Shown here piece after piece: positions 36,013 to 43,553 of a stretch of DNA of 64,000 bases (the first letter of the stretch is position 1; each line of letters starts with the position of its first letter). A program made the position numbers and the translations under genes. The DNA is from an uncultured Mycoplasmatota bacterium (GTDB lineage Bacteria; Bacillota_I; Bacilli_A; RF39; UBA660), in assembly GCA_900545005.1 (NCBI GenBank), contig UQXO01000001.1, forward strand, positions 1 through 64,000, written 5' to 3'. The notes under the pieces are model-generated. The model was not told the DNA's origin. It saw nothing but the letters and a program-made list of their open reading frames with translations, and made no database searches.

Positions 36013-37986
36013 TTATTTATCAGCTTCTTCAAGAGCAGCTTCTAACTCTTCTCTAGTCATTTTAGCATAACCTTTGATATTTTTAGATTTAGCTATTTCT
36101 TTTAATTTAACCATAGTAGGTTCACTAGTTGGTTTGGGGTCAGCCGGACACATTTTACCAGTTTCTACTAAGCATTCAATTTGTTCTTTAGTTAAAGTTT
36201 CATTCTCAACTAAAGCATCAGCTAGGAGATGAACTAATTTTTCATTTTTCTTTAGAATTTCAACAGCTTTATCGTAACAGTCATCAACAATTTTACGAAC
36301 AGCTTTATCGATTTCTAAAGCAACTTGATCAGAGAAATTTTTAGTCTTATTATAGTCTCTGCCTAAGAAAACGCCTTCTTGTTCCTCTTCTAATTGCATT
36401 GGTCCTAAATCAGACATACCATATTTAGTTACCATACTTCTGGCAATACGAGTAGCTTTTTTAAAGTCATCAGAAGCCCCAGTAGTTGTAGCATCTAAAA
36501 ATAATCTTTCAGCAGCACGACCACCCATTAAACCAATAATTTGACTTTCTAATTCTTCTTTTGTCATAATACCCATTTTTTCTTCTTTTGGAAGCATCAT
36601 GGTATAACCACCAGCCATTCCTCTTGGAATGATAGTAATCTTATGAACTTCTTGAGCATCTGGTAATTTAATGCCGATAACAGCATGACCAGATTCATGA
36701 ATAGCAACAAGTCTCTTTTCTTTATCGGATATCTTACGCGAAGTTTTAGCTGGTCCCATTAGAACACGGTCAGTAGCCTCATCAATTTCATCCATTGTAA
36801 TAGCTTCTTTATTACGGCGAACAGCAAGCAAGGCAGCTTCATTTAAAAGATTTTCTAAGTCAGCGCCACTAAATCCTGGTGTCCTTAAAGATAATGCTTT
36901 AAGATTAACATCATCGCCAAAGACTTTATTGCGGGCGTGAACATTCAATATTTCCTCACGAGCCTTAGCATCAGGTAAACTAACTGTTACTTGTCTATCG
37001 AAACGACCTGGTCTTAATAAAGCAGGGTCTAAGACATCTGGGCGGTTAGTAGCCGCAATAATAATGATACCTTCATTAGCACCAAATCCATCCATCTCGG
37101 TTAATAATTGATTTAAAGTTTGCTCACGCTCATCGTGACCGCCACCGATGCCAGAACCTCTTTGACGACCAACAGCATCAATTTCATCGATGAATATTAG
37201 ACAAGGTGCTGATTGTTTAGCTTGTTTAAACATATCACGGACACGAGAAGCACCAACACCAACGAATAGTTCAACGAAATCAGAACCAGAAATATAATAG
37301 AATGGAACATTAGCTTCCCCCGCAACAGCTTTTGCTAACAAAGTTTTACCGGTTCCGGGAGGCCCAACTAAAAGAACGCCTTTAGGAATTCTTGCTCCTA
37401 ATTTTTGAAATTTCTTAGGATTTTTTAAGAAGTCAATTAACTCAGAAACTTCTTCTTTTTCTTCATCAAGACCGGCAACATCTGTAAATCTTACTTTACC
37501 ACCATCTTCACTTAACTTAGCACGTGAACGACCAAAGTCCATTGATTTATTATTTCCTGCAGACATTTTCATAAATAAAACGTATCCACCAGCAACAATA
37601 ATAACGATTGGTAAAACATTCATAACAATATAAGGAAGTAGGCTGCTACCAGGATCCTTATTAGTATCATAAAGATTTAAATTATGACTTTCAGCATATT
37701 TAGTAACAGTATTTAGCTGTTCAGAAACAACTTTAACACTAAATGTTTCTTTATCACTATACCCTTCAATTTTACCAGTAATATAGTAGATAGACTCATC
37801 ACTTTTAGGAGTTATTGTCATCTCCGTTACTTTATTTTCATTTATATATTTTAAAAATTCACCTGTTTTTAATTCATGAACTTTTGTTGCACTGCCACTA
37901 TATAAGAATAACATCGCAGCAATGATAACAAAAAGAACTAAGTAAGGCGTAAATTGTTTGATTGCATTTTGTCTTTTTTTATTCAT
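36013..37986 (-). CDS. ftsH: ATP-dependent zinc metalloprotease FtsH
   Basis: A 657-residue membrane AAA protease. Two helices (about 13-31 and 112-132) flank the outer domain. The AAA module has GPPGTGKTLLAKA, FIDEIDAVGRQRG and the second-region-of-homology Arg residues (RPDVLDPALLRPGRFDR); the protease has HESGH with the third ligand Asp further on. An unusual feature is the last 34 residues (about 624-657), with VKLKEIAKSKNIKGYAKM and REELEAAL, which look like a Rho_N/SAP-type nucleic-acid-binding helix pair. It degrades membrane and short-lived cytosolic proteins. tilS ends two bases before its start. Confidence 0.96.
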   Translation of the reverse strand: MNKKRQNAIKQFTPYLVLFVIIAAMLFLYSGSATKVHELKTGEFLKYINENKVTEMTITPKSDESIYYITGKIEGYSDKETFSVKVVSEQLNTVTKYAESHNLNLYDTNKDPGSSLLPYIVMNVLPIVIIVAGGYVLFMKMSAGNNKSMDFGRSRAKLSEDGGKVRFTDVAGLDEEKEEVSELIDFLKNPKKFQKLGARIPKGVLLVGPPGTGKTLLAKAVAGEANVPFYYISGSDFVELFVGVGASRVRDMFKQAKQSAPCLIFIDEIDAVGRQRGSGIGGGHDEREQTLNQLLTEMDGFGANEGIIIIAATNRPDVLDPALLRPGRFDRQVTVSLPDAKAREEILNVHARNKVFGDDVNLKALSLRTPGFSGADLENLLNEAALLAVRRNKEAITMDEIDEATDRVLMGPAKTSRKISDKEKRLVAIHESGHAVIGIKLPDAQEVHKITIIPRGMAGGYTMMLPKEEKMGIMTKEELESQIIGLMGGRAAERLFLDATTTGASDDFKKATRIARSMVTKYGMSDLGPMQLEEEQEGVFLGRDYNKTKNFSDQVALEIDKAVRKIVDDCYDKAVEILKKNEKLVHLLADALVENETLTKEQIECLVETGKMCPADPKPTSEPTMVKLKEIAKSKNIKGYAKMTREELEAALEEADK

Positions 37987-37988
37987 AT

Positions 37989-39320
37989 TTATTCTCCTTC
38001 TTTTGCAAACACAAGTATTATATCATACTTTTCGTTATTTTCTTTATCAAATTTTGATTTTTTTAGACCAGGAACCCAAATTACTTCTCCAGTTGCATCT
38101 TTTAACAGAAGCCAGCTATCTCTTTTATCTTTGGGTATTTTCATATCAATGAATATTTCTTTTACTTTTTTAGTACCAATCATATTCTTTACAGATATTT
38201 TATCACCAGGAAGTCTAGTTGCTACATATAAAGGAAGCGTTAATTCCTTAGAATTTAATCTTATTGTATAGTTAGAATGATCATTGCTGTCTTCTACTTC
38301 TTTAATAGTTTGATGATTATAATTATTTATTTTTTTTAACTCTTTAAATACTGGTACATAAGTTGAACTATTATTAGCAACTGAAAAGATTAAGCCATCG
38401 TAATTACGTGTCACATGATATTCTCCTGGTAAGTTTAAAACTTCATTAGGATTATTTCTTTCCATAAGTCCCATAATAGCCTTGGTCTGATTATTACTTA
38501 TCTTATCAATATCGTCTTGATATAAATCCTTTAAAATAGACTCTATAACTCTCTTTTGAATCACCTTATCTTGTTTTAAAATATGCGGTATCAGCAACCT
38601 ATTATTATTATATACTTCTTTTTTTATTTCATTAGTAAACTTCTGTAAAAATTTGTCGGTTGCTAGTAGTTCTTCACTATACTCTAAATATTTTAAATGG
38701 ACTTTAGGGTTTTCTTTTTTTAAAAGAGGTAAAACATCCATTCGCAAGCGGTTACGAAAGTGTTTATCAGAAAAATTTGTATTATCAATGTAATATGGAA
38801 TATGTTCTTCTTCGAGATAATTTAGAATTTCGGCTTTTGAGTAGAAAAGTAAAGGTCTAACTAGTTTATAAGTCTCATAATCACTTACTAATTCGATACC
38901 AGCGTAGCCTTTTAAGTTGGAACCTCTTATCTCTCGCATTAAAATCGTTTCGATTAAGTCATCACCATGATGAGCGGTCATAAGATATTGAGCCTGATAC
39001 TTAGAAACCAACTTTTGAAAAAAATGATATCTTGCTTGATGTGCCTTGGCTTCAAAGTTACCAGTTATGGCTGGAAGATGATAGACTTCGCAGATTAAGC
39101 TATGCTGATGACAATAATCTTTAATAAAATTTTCTTCTTCAGTTGACTCTTTACGAACTTGATGATTAATGTGAGCAACAATAATTTTTAAAGATAAAAT
39201 ACTCTGTAATTTTTCTAAAAGAGTTAATAAACACATAGAATCAGGACCGGTGGATACACCAATTACAATGGTATCGTTTGGTCTTAAAAAAGTTTTTAGA
39301 TAAGATAAAGCTTTATCCAT
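37989..39320 (-). CDS. tilS: tRNA(Ile) lysidine synthetase
   Basis: A 443-residue N-type ATP pyrophosphatase. The PP-loop reads STGPDSMCLL, where the usual SGGxDS has Thr in the second place. HINHQVRKES, AHHGDDLIET and the REIRGSNLKGYAG block follow, then the TilS-specific C-terminal domains. It makes lysidine-34 so that tRNA-Ile reads AUA, a common codon at this base composition. Directly upstream of ftsH, the order found across Firmicutes (hprT between them is missing here). Confidence 0.95.
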   Translation of the reverse strand: MDKALSYLKTFLRPNDTIVIGVSTGPDSMCLLTLLEKLQSILSLKIIVAHINHQVRKESTEEENFIKDYCHQHSLICEVYHLPAITGNFEAKAHQARYHFFQKLVSKYQAQYLMTAHHGDDLIETILMREIRGSNLKGYAGIELVSDYETYKLVRPLLFYSKAEILNYLEEEHIPYYIDNTNFSDKHFRNRLRMDVLPLLKKENPKVHLKYLEYSEELLATDKFLQKFTNEIKKEVYNNNRLLIPHILKQDKVIQKRVIESILKDLYQDDIDKISNNQTKAIMGLMERNNPNEVLNLPGEYHVTRNYDGLIFSVANNSSTYVPVFKELKKINNYNHQTIKEVEDSNDHSNYTIRLNSKELTLPLYVATRLPGDKISVKNMIGTKKVKEIFIDMKIPKDKRDSWLLLKDATGEVIWVPGLKKSKFDKENNEKYDIILVFAKEGE

Positions 39321-39554
39321 TAAATCACCTACAGGTATAATACACTAAAAGGATTTGAATAGCAATATGTCTTTGCATGAATTTTTTACTTGTATTATTT
39401 ATTATGATAGCTATAATATTCTTAAAGATATAATAAGTCATATGAATCTTTTCATTATTTATATAAGTTTTTTTGCTGAAATTTTTTAATCTTAGAGAAC
39501 TTTTTATAGTCAGATAGAGAGTTTTATTGTATAATCTTAGTAACGAGGGAATTT

Positions 39555-40193
39555 ATGAAAATAGAAATTAAATCTTATGCTAATAATAGCTCACTAGTGA
39601 GTGCGGTTTTGTTCTTTATACTAGGAGCAATTATGTTTACTAATCCTGATACTATGGTAATTGCGGTATCAAAAATATTTGGAGGAATTTTAATTCTTTT
39701 TGGACTTTATTCTTGTATTAAGAATTATATTTTGGTCAAAGAAGATGGCAATACTTCATCATTACCGATGATTATGGGGCTTACGTCGGTTGCTTTCGGA
39801 ACTGTATTCTTCTTTGCGGCGGGCTTTGTAGAAGCTTTATTTCGTTTCATAATTGGTGGTTGGATTTTGATTAGCGGAATCATGAGATTTGCGAATGCGA
39901 TGGAAATGAATAAGAAAGATACTTCAAAATTTATTAGTCTTTTGATTATTGCGTTGTTATTAGTTCTGGCTGGACTTTATACTATTTTGGAAGCTAATCT
40001 AGCATTCCAAACGATAGGAATTGTCTTAATGGTTTATGCTGCTTTAGAAATATTTGGCTGGCTAACCAATCGCAGAGTAACAAAAGAAAGTGTTAGTAAA
40101 GAAGAAAAAAAGAAGAAACGAGACAAAAAAGAAGTAGTAGAGGCTGTTGTTATCGAGGATAAAACTGAAAAAAAGAATTCTAAATCAAAATAA
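39555..40193 (+). CDS. DUF308 (HdeD-like) membrane protein with charged tail
   Basis: A 212-residue protein with six helices in about the first 170 residues and the DUF308 hallmarks (VLFFILGAIMFTNPDTMVI, FIIGGWILISGIMRFANAM). The last 40 residues are Lys/Glu-rich and cytosolic. Paralogue of the product of 14477-15049, which has no such tail. GAGGGA precedes the ATG. Function unknown. Confidence 0.82.
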   Translation: MKIEIKSYANNSSLVSAVLFFILGAIMFTNPDTMVIAVSKIFGGILILFGLYSCIKNYILVKEDGNTSSLPMIMGLTSVAFGTVFFFAAGFVEALFRFIIGGWILISGIMRFANAMEMNKKDTSKFISLLIIALLLVLAGLYTILEANLAFQTIGIVLMVYAALEIFGWLTNRRVTKESVSKEEKKKKRDKKEVVEAVVIEDKTEKKNSKSK

Positions 40194-40195
40194 CT

Positions 40196-40642
40196 TTAAG
40201 AATTCTTTTTTAATGCATTTAAGTTTAAAATAATAAGAACAGTCAAGTAAATTAAACAAATAATAACAATACTGTAATACATAATGACACTTTGAGACGA
40301 AAAGATTTTAATAGCCTTTCCCCGAATGTCGGCATTACTAATTGGATTGTATTCATTATCAGTATTATCCTTAATATAAGTTAAATACTCGCTACGTGAT
40401 TTTACTTTAGCAATCGAATACTTATTTTCAATATTATATATTATAATGTCATTTTCTTGATAGTTATCCTGTTTCTGATATAATACTAAGTCGTTATTAT
40501 TTATAAGAGGTGTTAGTTCGTTGGTTGCGCTTTTAACAAAATGAAGACCTGCAAAATGGACATTTACTAAGAAAAGACCAACGATGTTGATAATAAGAAA
40601 AATGGCGACTAAAGTATTAATCATTTTGATAATTATTTTCAT
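40196..40642 (-). CDS. Signal-peptidase-I-like membrane protein, catalytic Ser not evident
   Basis: A 148-residue protein with helices at about 10-32 and 115-140. The middle resembles the short archaeal/SipW-type S26 fold: LTPLINNNDLVLYQK, then ENDIIIYN, IAKVKS, and KGKA-like IRGKAIKIF. At the place of the catalytic SMEP the sequence reads NELTPL, so the nucleophile Ser is replaced. It may be an inactive relative; the family assignment itself is inference from the pattern. It starts one base after the 108-residue gene, so the two are coupled. Confidence 0.55.
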   Translation of the reverse strand: MKIIIKMINTLVAIFLIINIVGLFLVNVHFAGLHFVKSATNELTPLINNNDLVLYQKQDNYQENDIIIYNIENKYSIAKVKSRSEYLTYIKDNTDNEYNPISNADIRGKAIKIFSSQSVIMYYSIVIICLIYLTVLIILNLNALKKNS

Positions 40643-40643
40643 T

Positions 40644-40970
40644 TTAACCCTTGATTTCTTCTAATTTAGATTCTAATTTTTTTAAATAATTGATGAGATT
40701 GTTCAAGTCTTCTTTAGTAGAATATTCTTTATTATTAAGGCTATGATTATTAGCCCCACTTTTAATACGATTTCCATTATTATTTTGGTAACGTCCATTG
40801 ATAAGTTGTTGTTGGGCAGCTGTTGTTAGCATGAACTGACCGACTAAAATAATCCAGTTACCAATAGAGTTTAATTCGTTGGCTGTATAATCACCTTCAA
40901 CAATGAGACCAGTTATAGCACCAAGAATAGAAAATAATTCAGGATTGATATTAGGAGGAAAATTTTGCAT
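40644..40970 (-). CDS. Unknown 108-residue protein, coupled to the S26-like gene
   Basis: The first 60 residues are mainly hydrophobic to amphipathic (LFSILGAITGLIVEGD, IGNWIILVGQFMLTTAA) and may insert in or lie along the membrane. The last 30 form a likely coiled coil rich in Lys/Glu/Leu. The middle is Asn-rich. No family is recognised. A strong AAAGGAGG site precedes the ATG. The next gene starts one base after its stop. Confidence 0.7.
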   Translation of the reverse strand: MQNFPPNINPELFSILGAITGLIVEGDYTANELNSIGNWIILVGQFMLTTAAQQQLINGRYQNNNGNRIKSGANNHSLNNKEYSTKEDLNNLINYLKKLESKLEEIKG

Positions 40971-41074
40971 ACAATACCTCCTTTAAAATGTTATAGTCTA
41001 ATAAATAATATGCCAAAAAGAAAAATATGTTAATAGAGAAGAAATCTTATCCTTTCTAATTTTATTTTAATTTA

Positions 41075-41103
41075 TTTACGAAAAAATAGCAATATGATAC
41101 AAT
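41075..41103 (+). promoter_or_regulatory. Promoter of the 99-residue gene
   Basis: TTTACG (41075-41080), 17 bases, TACAAT (41098-41103) with TGA directly before it (extended -10). Confidence 0.55.
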
Positions 41104-41124
41104 ATAATTTATCAAAAGAAAGGA

Positions 41125-41137
41125 CCACCTTTGGTGG
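41125..41137 (+). promoter_or_regulatory. Hairpin that hides the ribosome site of the 99-residue gene
   Basis: CCACC-ttt-GGTGG: the right arm is the start of the Shine-Dalgarno GGTGGAG, nine bases or fewer from the ATG at 41148. The all-GC-rich stem in an AT-rich region suggests translational control, for example by temperature or a competing RNA. Inference. Confidence 0.5.
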
Positions 41138-41147
41138 AGATTAATTA

Positions 41148-41447
41148 ATGAAGAAAAAATTATTATTGAAGATAAAAAGATGGATATTAACGTTAAGAAA
41201 AGTTTATAGTTCTAAGAAAGATTTAATTACAGACTTTATTCATACAGAAAATTTTGATGGAATGATGCAAAATCCAATCTGGGAACAAGGAATGAATTAT
41301 TTTAATACTAAAGATATTAATGATATTAAGTTAGCAGTTTTGGATGTTAATAAAGAATTATATACAATAGATGAATATAAACTACACTTGAATTATATTC
41401 AAAAAAGTAAAAAAAGAAAATTAGTGAAAGAAAATTGCCAATATTAA
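41148..41447 (+). CDS. Unknown 99-residue basic protein
   Basis: A small basic protein (Lys-rich ends) with a central acidic part around LDVNKELYTIDEYKLHLNYI. No membrane helix and no recognised family. It has its own promoter and a ribosome site that can be sequestered. The following 48-residue gene has a separate promoter that overlaps its end. Confidence 0.65.
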   Translation: MKKKLLLKIKRWILTLRKVYSSKKDLITDFIHTENFDGMMQNPIWEQGMNYFNTKDINDIKLAVLDVNKELYTIDEYKLHLNYIQKSKKRKLVKENCQY

Positions 41448-41464
41448 AATAATTATGGTATAAT
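41435..41464 (+). promoter_or_regulatory. Strong promoter of the 48-residue gene
   Basis: TTGCCA (41435-41440), 18 bases, TATAAT (41459-41464) preceded by TGG, so an extended -10. It lies over the last codons of the preceding gene. Confidence 0.78.
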
Positions 41465-41500
41465 ACTTTAGAAATTTGTGTTGTTTGTGAGGTGAAAAGA

Positions 41501-41647
41501 ATGAAAGTATATAAGAAAAATTTACCAGAAGGTGTAAAAAAATGCTTTGCTTATGAAAAAGGTGTTAAAGTAAAACTAATTAACAAATTATATTTAGATG
41601 AGAAAAAAAGAAATAAAAAAATCGAAAATTCTAAAAAAGCTAACTAA
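41501..41647 (+). CDS. Small basic protein, 48 residues
   Basis: A short frame starting ATG AAA GTA TAT, with TGAGGTGA ten bases upstream. The product (opening MKVYKKNLPEGVKKCFAYEK) is very rich in Lys and Asn at its C-terminal half and has one Cys. A consensus promoter before it and a tight GNRA-type terminator at its stop frame it as a complete transcription unit of about 200 bases. No family recognised; the transcript could also act as a small RNA. Confidence 0.65.
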   Translation: MKVYKKNLPEGVKKCFAYEKGVKVKLINKLYLDEKKRNKKIENSKKAN

Positions 41648-41669
41648 GAGTCGAAAGGCTCTTTTTTTC
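41647..41669 (+). terminator. Rho-independent terminator
   Basis: AGAGTC-GAAA-GGCTCT, a 6-bp stem (one G-U) with a GAAA loop, followed by seven T. Overlaps the stop of the 48-residue gene. Confidence 0.88.
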
Positions 41670-41671
41670 GT

Positions 41672-41703
41672 ATAAAAAATGCAATAACCATAAGTTACGC
41701 ATT
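41672..41703 (-). terminator. Terminator of the cold-shock transcript
   Basis: On the minus strand AATGCGTAAC and GTTATTGCATT pair with a small bulge and are followed by TTTTTAT. The stop of the 39-residue frame lies in its first arm, so the transcript ends right after that frame. Confidence 0.75.
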
Positions 41704-41814
41704 GTATATTAAACCAGGATGACCACCAATTAAAAATATATTAGAATTTAAATCCTTTTTAGGAATTGTTTTATAATAAACAATATTCTCTTCACTTATT
41801 ACTTTAACAGCCAC
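41695..41814 (-). CDS. 39-residue ORF coupled to the cold-shock gene
   Basis: A frame from GTG (41814) to TAA overlapping the end of csp by 11 bases. A good AAGGTGG site lies six bases before the GTG, inside the last csp codons. The product begins MAVKVISEENIVYY and ends in IFLIGGHPGLIYNA; no family recognised. The terminator that follows begins at its stop codon, which supports it as a real second cistron. Moderate confidence because the frame is short. Confidence 0.5.
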   Translation of the reverse strand: MAVKVISEENIVYYKTIPKKDLNSNIFLIGGHPGLIYNA

Positions 41815-42037
41815 CGTTTACCACCTTATATTCTTTGATTGCCTCTACATTTTTAGCTTGCAAACCCTTAGGAGTCTCAACTAAATTAAAGCTTACATGA
41901 TCACCTTCTTTTAATGTTTTGTAACCATCCATAATGATTTGAGTATAGTGAACAAAAATATCTTCCTTTTCATTTTTATTATTCTCCAAAAATCCAAAAC
42001 CCTTCTCATTGTTAAACCATTTTACTTTACTTTCCAT
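41804..42037 (-). CDS. Cold-shock protein (CspA family)
   Basis: A 77-residue CSD protein: KVKWFNNEKGFGFLENN (RNP1), EDIFVHYTQI (RNP2), then HVSFNLVETPKGLQAKNV. The loop IIMDGYKTLKEGD is typical. About ten residues longer at the C-terminus than most, ending in NGGC. It binds single-stranded nucleic acid and melts RNA structures. The start has GAAGGGAG upstream. Three WalR-like half sites lie before its promoter. The 5' leader is short, unlike cold-box csp genes of E. coli. Confidence 0.93.
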   Translation of the reverse strand: MESKVKWFNNEKGFGFLENNKNEKEDIFVHYTQIIMDGYKTLKEGDHVSFNLVETPKGLQAKNVEAIKEYKVVNGGC

Positions 42038-42062
42038 ATTTACTCTCCCTTCGTTTAACATA

Positions 42063-42091
42063 CTTATATTATGACACATTTTTTAATGCAA
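42063..42091 (-). promoter_or_regulatory. Promoter of the cold-shock gene
   Basis: On the minus strand TTGCAT (42091-42086), 17 bases, TATAAG (42068-42063). Start of transcription would be about 20 bases before the ATG. Confidence 0.62.
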
Positions 42092-42095
42092 AAAC

Positions 42096-42123
42096 TGTAA
42101 AGAAACTGTAATAAAACTGTAAT
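42096..42123 (+). promoter_or_regulatory. Three phased WalR/YycF-type half sites
   Basis: TGTAAA-N5-TGTAAT-N5-TGTAAT (42096-42101, 42107-42112, 42118-42123), period exactly 11 bases. This matches the WalR consensus TGTWAH-N5-TGTWAH and the general spacing of OmpR-family sites. They end five bases upstream of the csp -35 box, a normal activator position. Which regulator binds is inference. Confidence 0.55.
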
Positions 42124-42154
42124 AAAATAAAAGTGAATTTTGACCACTAAAATA

Positions 42155-42178
42155 GAAAAAAGCCCAGAAATATGGGCT
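42155..42178 (-). terminator. Rho-independent terminator
   Basis: On the minus strand AGCCCA and TGGGCT flank a six-base loop and are followed by six T. It overlaps the stop of the XRE gene. Confidence 0.87.
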
Positions 42179-42428
42179 AAACTTCTTCTTTAAAGAACTC
42201 TCCGACATCTTTTTCAAGAACTACTGATATTCGATACAAAGTTTCAATTGAAAATCCTCTTGCTCCGTGTTCTGATTCTATTCTTCTTAAGAATTCAAAA
42301 GAACGGTCAGTATAAACAGCTAATTGTTCTTGAGTATAACCTTTTTCAATGCGATACTTACGAATATTTTTAGCTATTGTTGCCTTAATATTCTTATTAA
42401 ATTTAAAATTTTTATCATTTATTGTCAT
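42177..42428 (-). CDS. XRE-family HTH regulator
   Basis: An 83-residue protein with a Cro/CI-type domain: NIRKYRIEKGYTQEQLAVYTD, FEFLRRIESEHG, and FSIETLYRISVVLEKDVGEFF. The second helix region DRSFEFLRRIE is the recognition part. The ATG used follows AGGTGG with six bases; earlier ATG codons are too close to or before it. It is divergent from the 106-residue coiled-coil gene across about 185 bases. Confidence 0.87.
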   Translation of the reverse strand: MTINDKNFKFNKNIKATIAKNIRKYRIEKGYTQEQLAVYTDRSFEFLRRIESEHGARGFSIETLYRISVVLEKDVGEFFKEEV

Positions 42429-42514
42429 TTCCATCCACCTATTAATAATTTTCCCATTTTTCAAAAAATTAGTATGTAGTCAGATATGGCCACTTTATAT
42501 AAAAAATTGCGAAA

Positions 42515-42531
42515 TTATGTGATATAATTTA
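42515..42531 (+). promoter_or_regulatory. Extended -10 promoter of the 106-residue gene
   Basis: TTATGTGATATAATTTA contains TGA-TATAAT (extended -10). The identical 17 bases occur at 63047-63063 before the TetR gene. No good -35 is seen, as usual for extended -10 promoters. Confidence 0.55.
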
Positions 42532-42613
42532 CTTAAGAAAGAAAAAAACGCGTATAAAGTACCAATTATTGTTAAAAATAGTAATATCTTTAACAAACTT
42601 TTGGGAGGTTAAA

Positions 42614-42934
42614 ATGGAAAATAAAGAAAAAAGAATTGGAAAAGAAGTAAATAAAACAGGCAACTCATTTGATACATTAGATCTATATATAAAGAAAAAT
42701 GTCACTGAGTTAAAAAATATTACTTATCTAACAATGAGGTTATACGAAAAACAATGTATAGTTTTAAAAAGACAAATTAATAATTTAAGGAGAATAAAAC
42801 CACGAGTAGAATATAAAGATGCTTATTTAAAATGGCAAAAAGAGTTAAATATTTTGGAAGAACGATATGAAAAGGCATTTGATAAATATTTAGATGAAAA
42901 AAAAGAACTTGATAATGTATCAAGACTTTATTGA
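42614..42934 (+). CDS. Unknown 106-residue coiled-coil protein
   Basis: Highly charged and helical, without membrane segments. Residues 25-100 form a likely coiled coil (KNITYLTMRLYEKQCIVLKRQ, LNILEERYEKAFDKYLDEKK). No family recognised. The ATG follows GGGAGGTTAAA. Its last 15 bases overlap the end of the convergent 134-residue gene. Confidence 0.65.
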   Translation: MENKEKRIGKEVNKTGNSFDTLDLYIKKNVTELKNITYLTMRLYEKQCIVLKRQINNLRRIKPRVEYKDAYLKWQKELNILEERYEKAFDKYLDEKKELDNVSRLY

Positions 42935-43324
42935 AGTATTAAGCATCAATTTTATTGTGCGATTATAAGCATTAGAAATACTTTTATTAGTACTTTCGAA
43001 TTTTTTATATAAATTTTCATAATCTAATGGATACCCATCATTATCGACAATTCTATTCTTTAATTTAACAATTTCTTTTAATTTACGACTTACTTGATGT
43101 TGTAATTCTGGATTAGTGCGTGCCAAAGTGGCTTGTTGAGAAAAAATAATAAATAAACTGTTATATAAATTATAAAGTCGCCTTAAATCATAACGAAGTA
43201 GTTCTTCCTCTTTTTTAGTGCTATCAATTATCATTATGATGTGATTCATAAAGTAACGGACATTAACTTCTGGATCTTCACGATCGCCATAATATGAATA
43301 GTCTATATCTTGAAAGTATGACAT
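42920..43324 (-). CDS. Unknown 134-residue helical protein
   Basis: A soluble, mostly helical protein. It opens with a Tyr/Asp-rich stretch (YFQDIDYSYYGDREDPE) followed by helices (HIIMIIDSTKKEEELLRYDLR, RKLKEIVKLKNRI). No family recognised. AGAGGGGA precedes the ATG. Convergent with the coiled-coil gene; both are of similar size and helical nature and may be partners, which is a guess. Confidence 0.62.
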   Translation of the reverse strand: MSYFQDIDYSYYGDREDPEVNVRYFMNHIIMIIDSTKKEEELLRYDLRRLYNLYNSLFIIFSQQATLARTNPELQHQVSRKLKEIVKLKNRIVDNDGYPLDYENLYKKFESTNKSISNAYNRTIKLMLNTSIKS

Positions 43325-43553
43325 ATTATCCCCTCTTTCATTTGGACAGTTATTATAGTATAAAAATTTATAAATTGCAAATTTTTTTGCTTAACTTTTT
43401 ATTTAGCGCTTTGAACCATTATATTAACCTTCTGATAACAACTTATAATATTTTAAAAAAACTGCTAACAGATTAAATATGTTAACAGTCTAAATTCAGT
43501 TATATTATTAGCTTATTATTTAAAGTTTGATAAAAATCAAACGCAATTACGCT
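43325..43553. other. AT-rich stretch before the tRNA fragment
   Basis: No reading frame or RNA that I can support. Together with the following tRNA-like fragment it makes about 420 bases without a gene. Confidence 0.5.

Noticed and set aside
37954..38271. Plus-strand frames over the tilS/ftsH junction
   Set aside because: Antisense to two well-conserved genes; Phe/Ile/Ser-rich composition typical of antisense shadows in AT-rich DNA.
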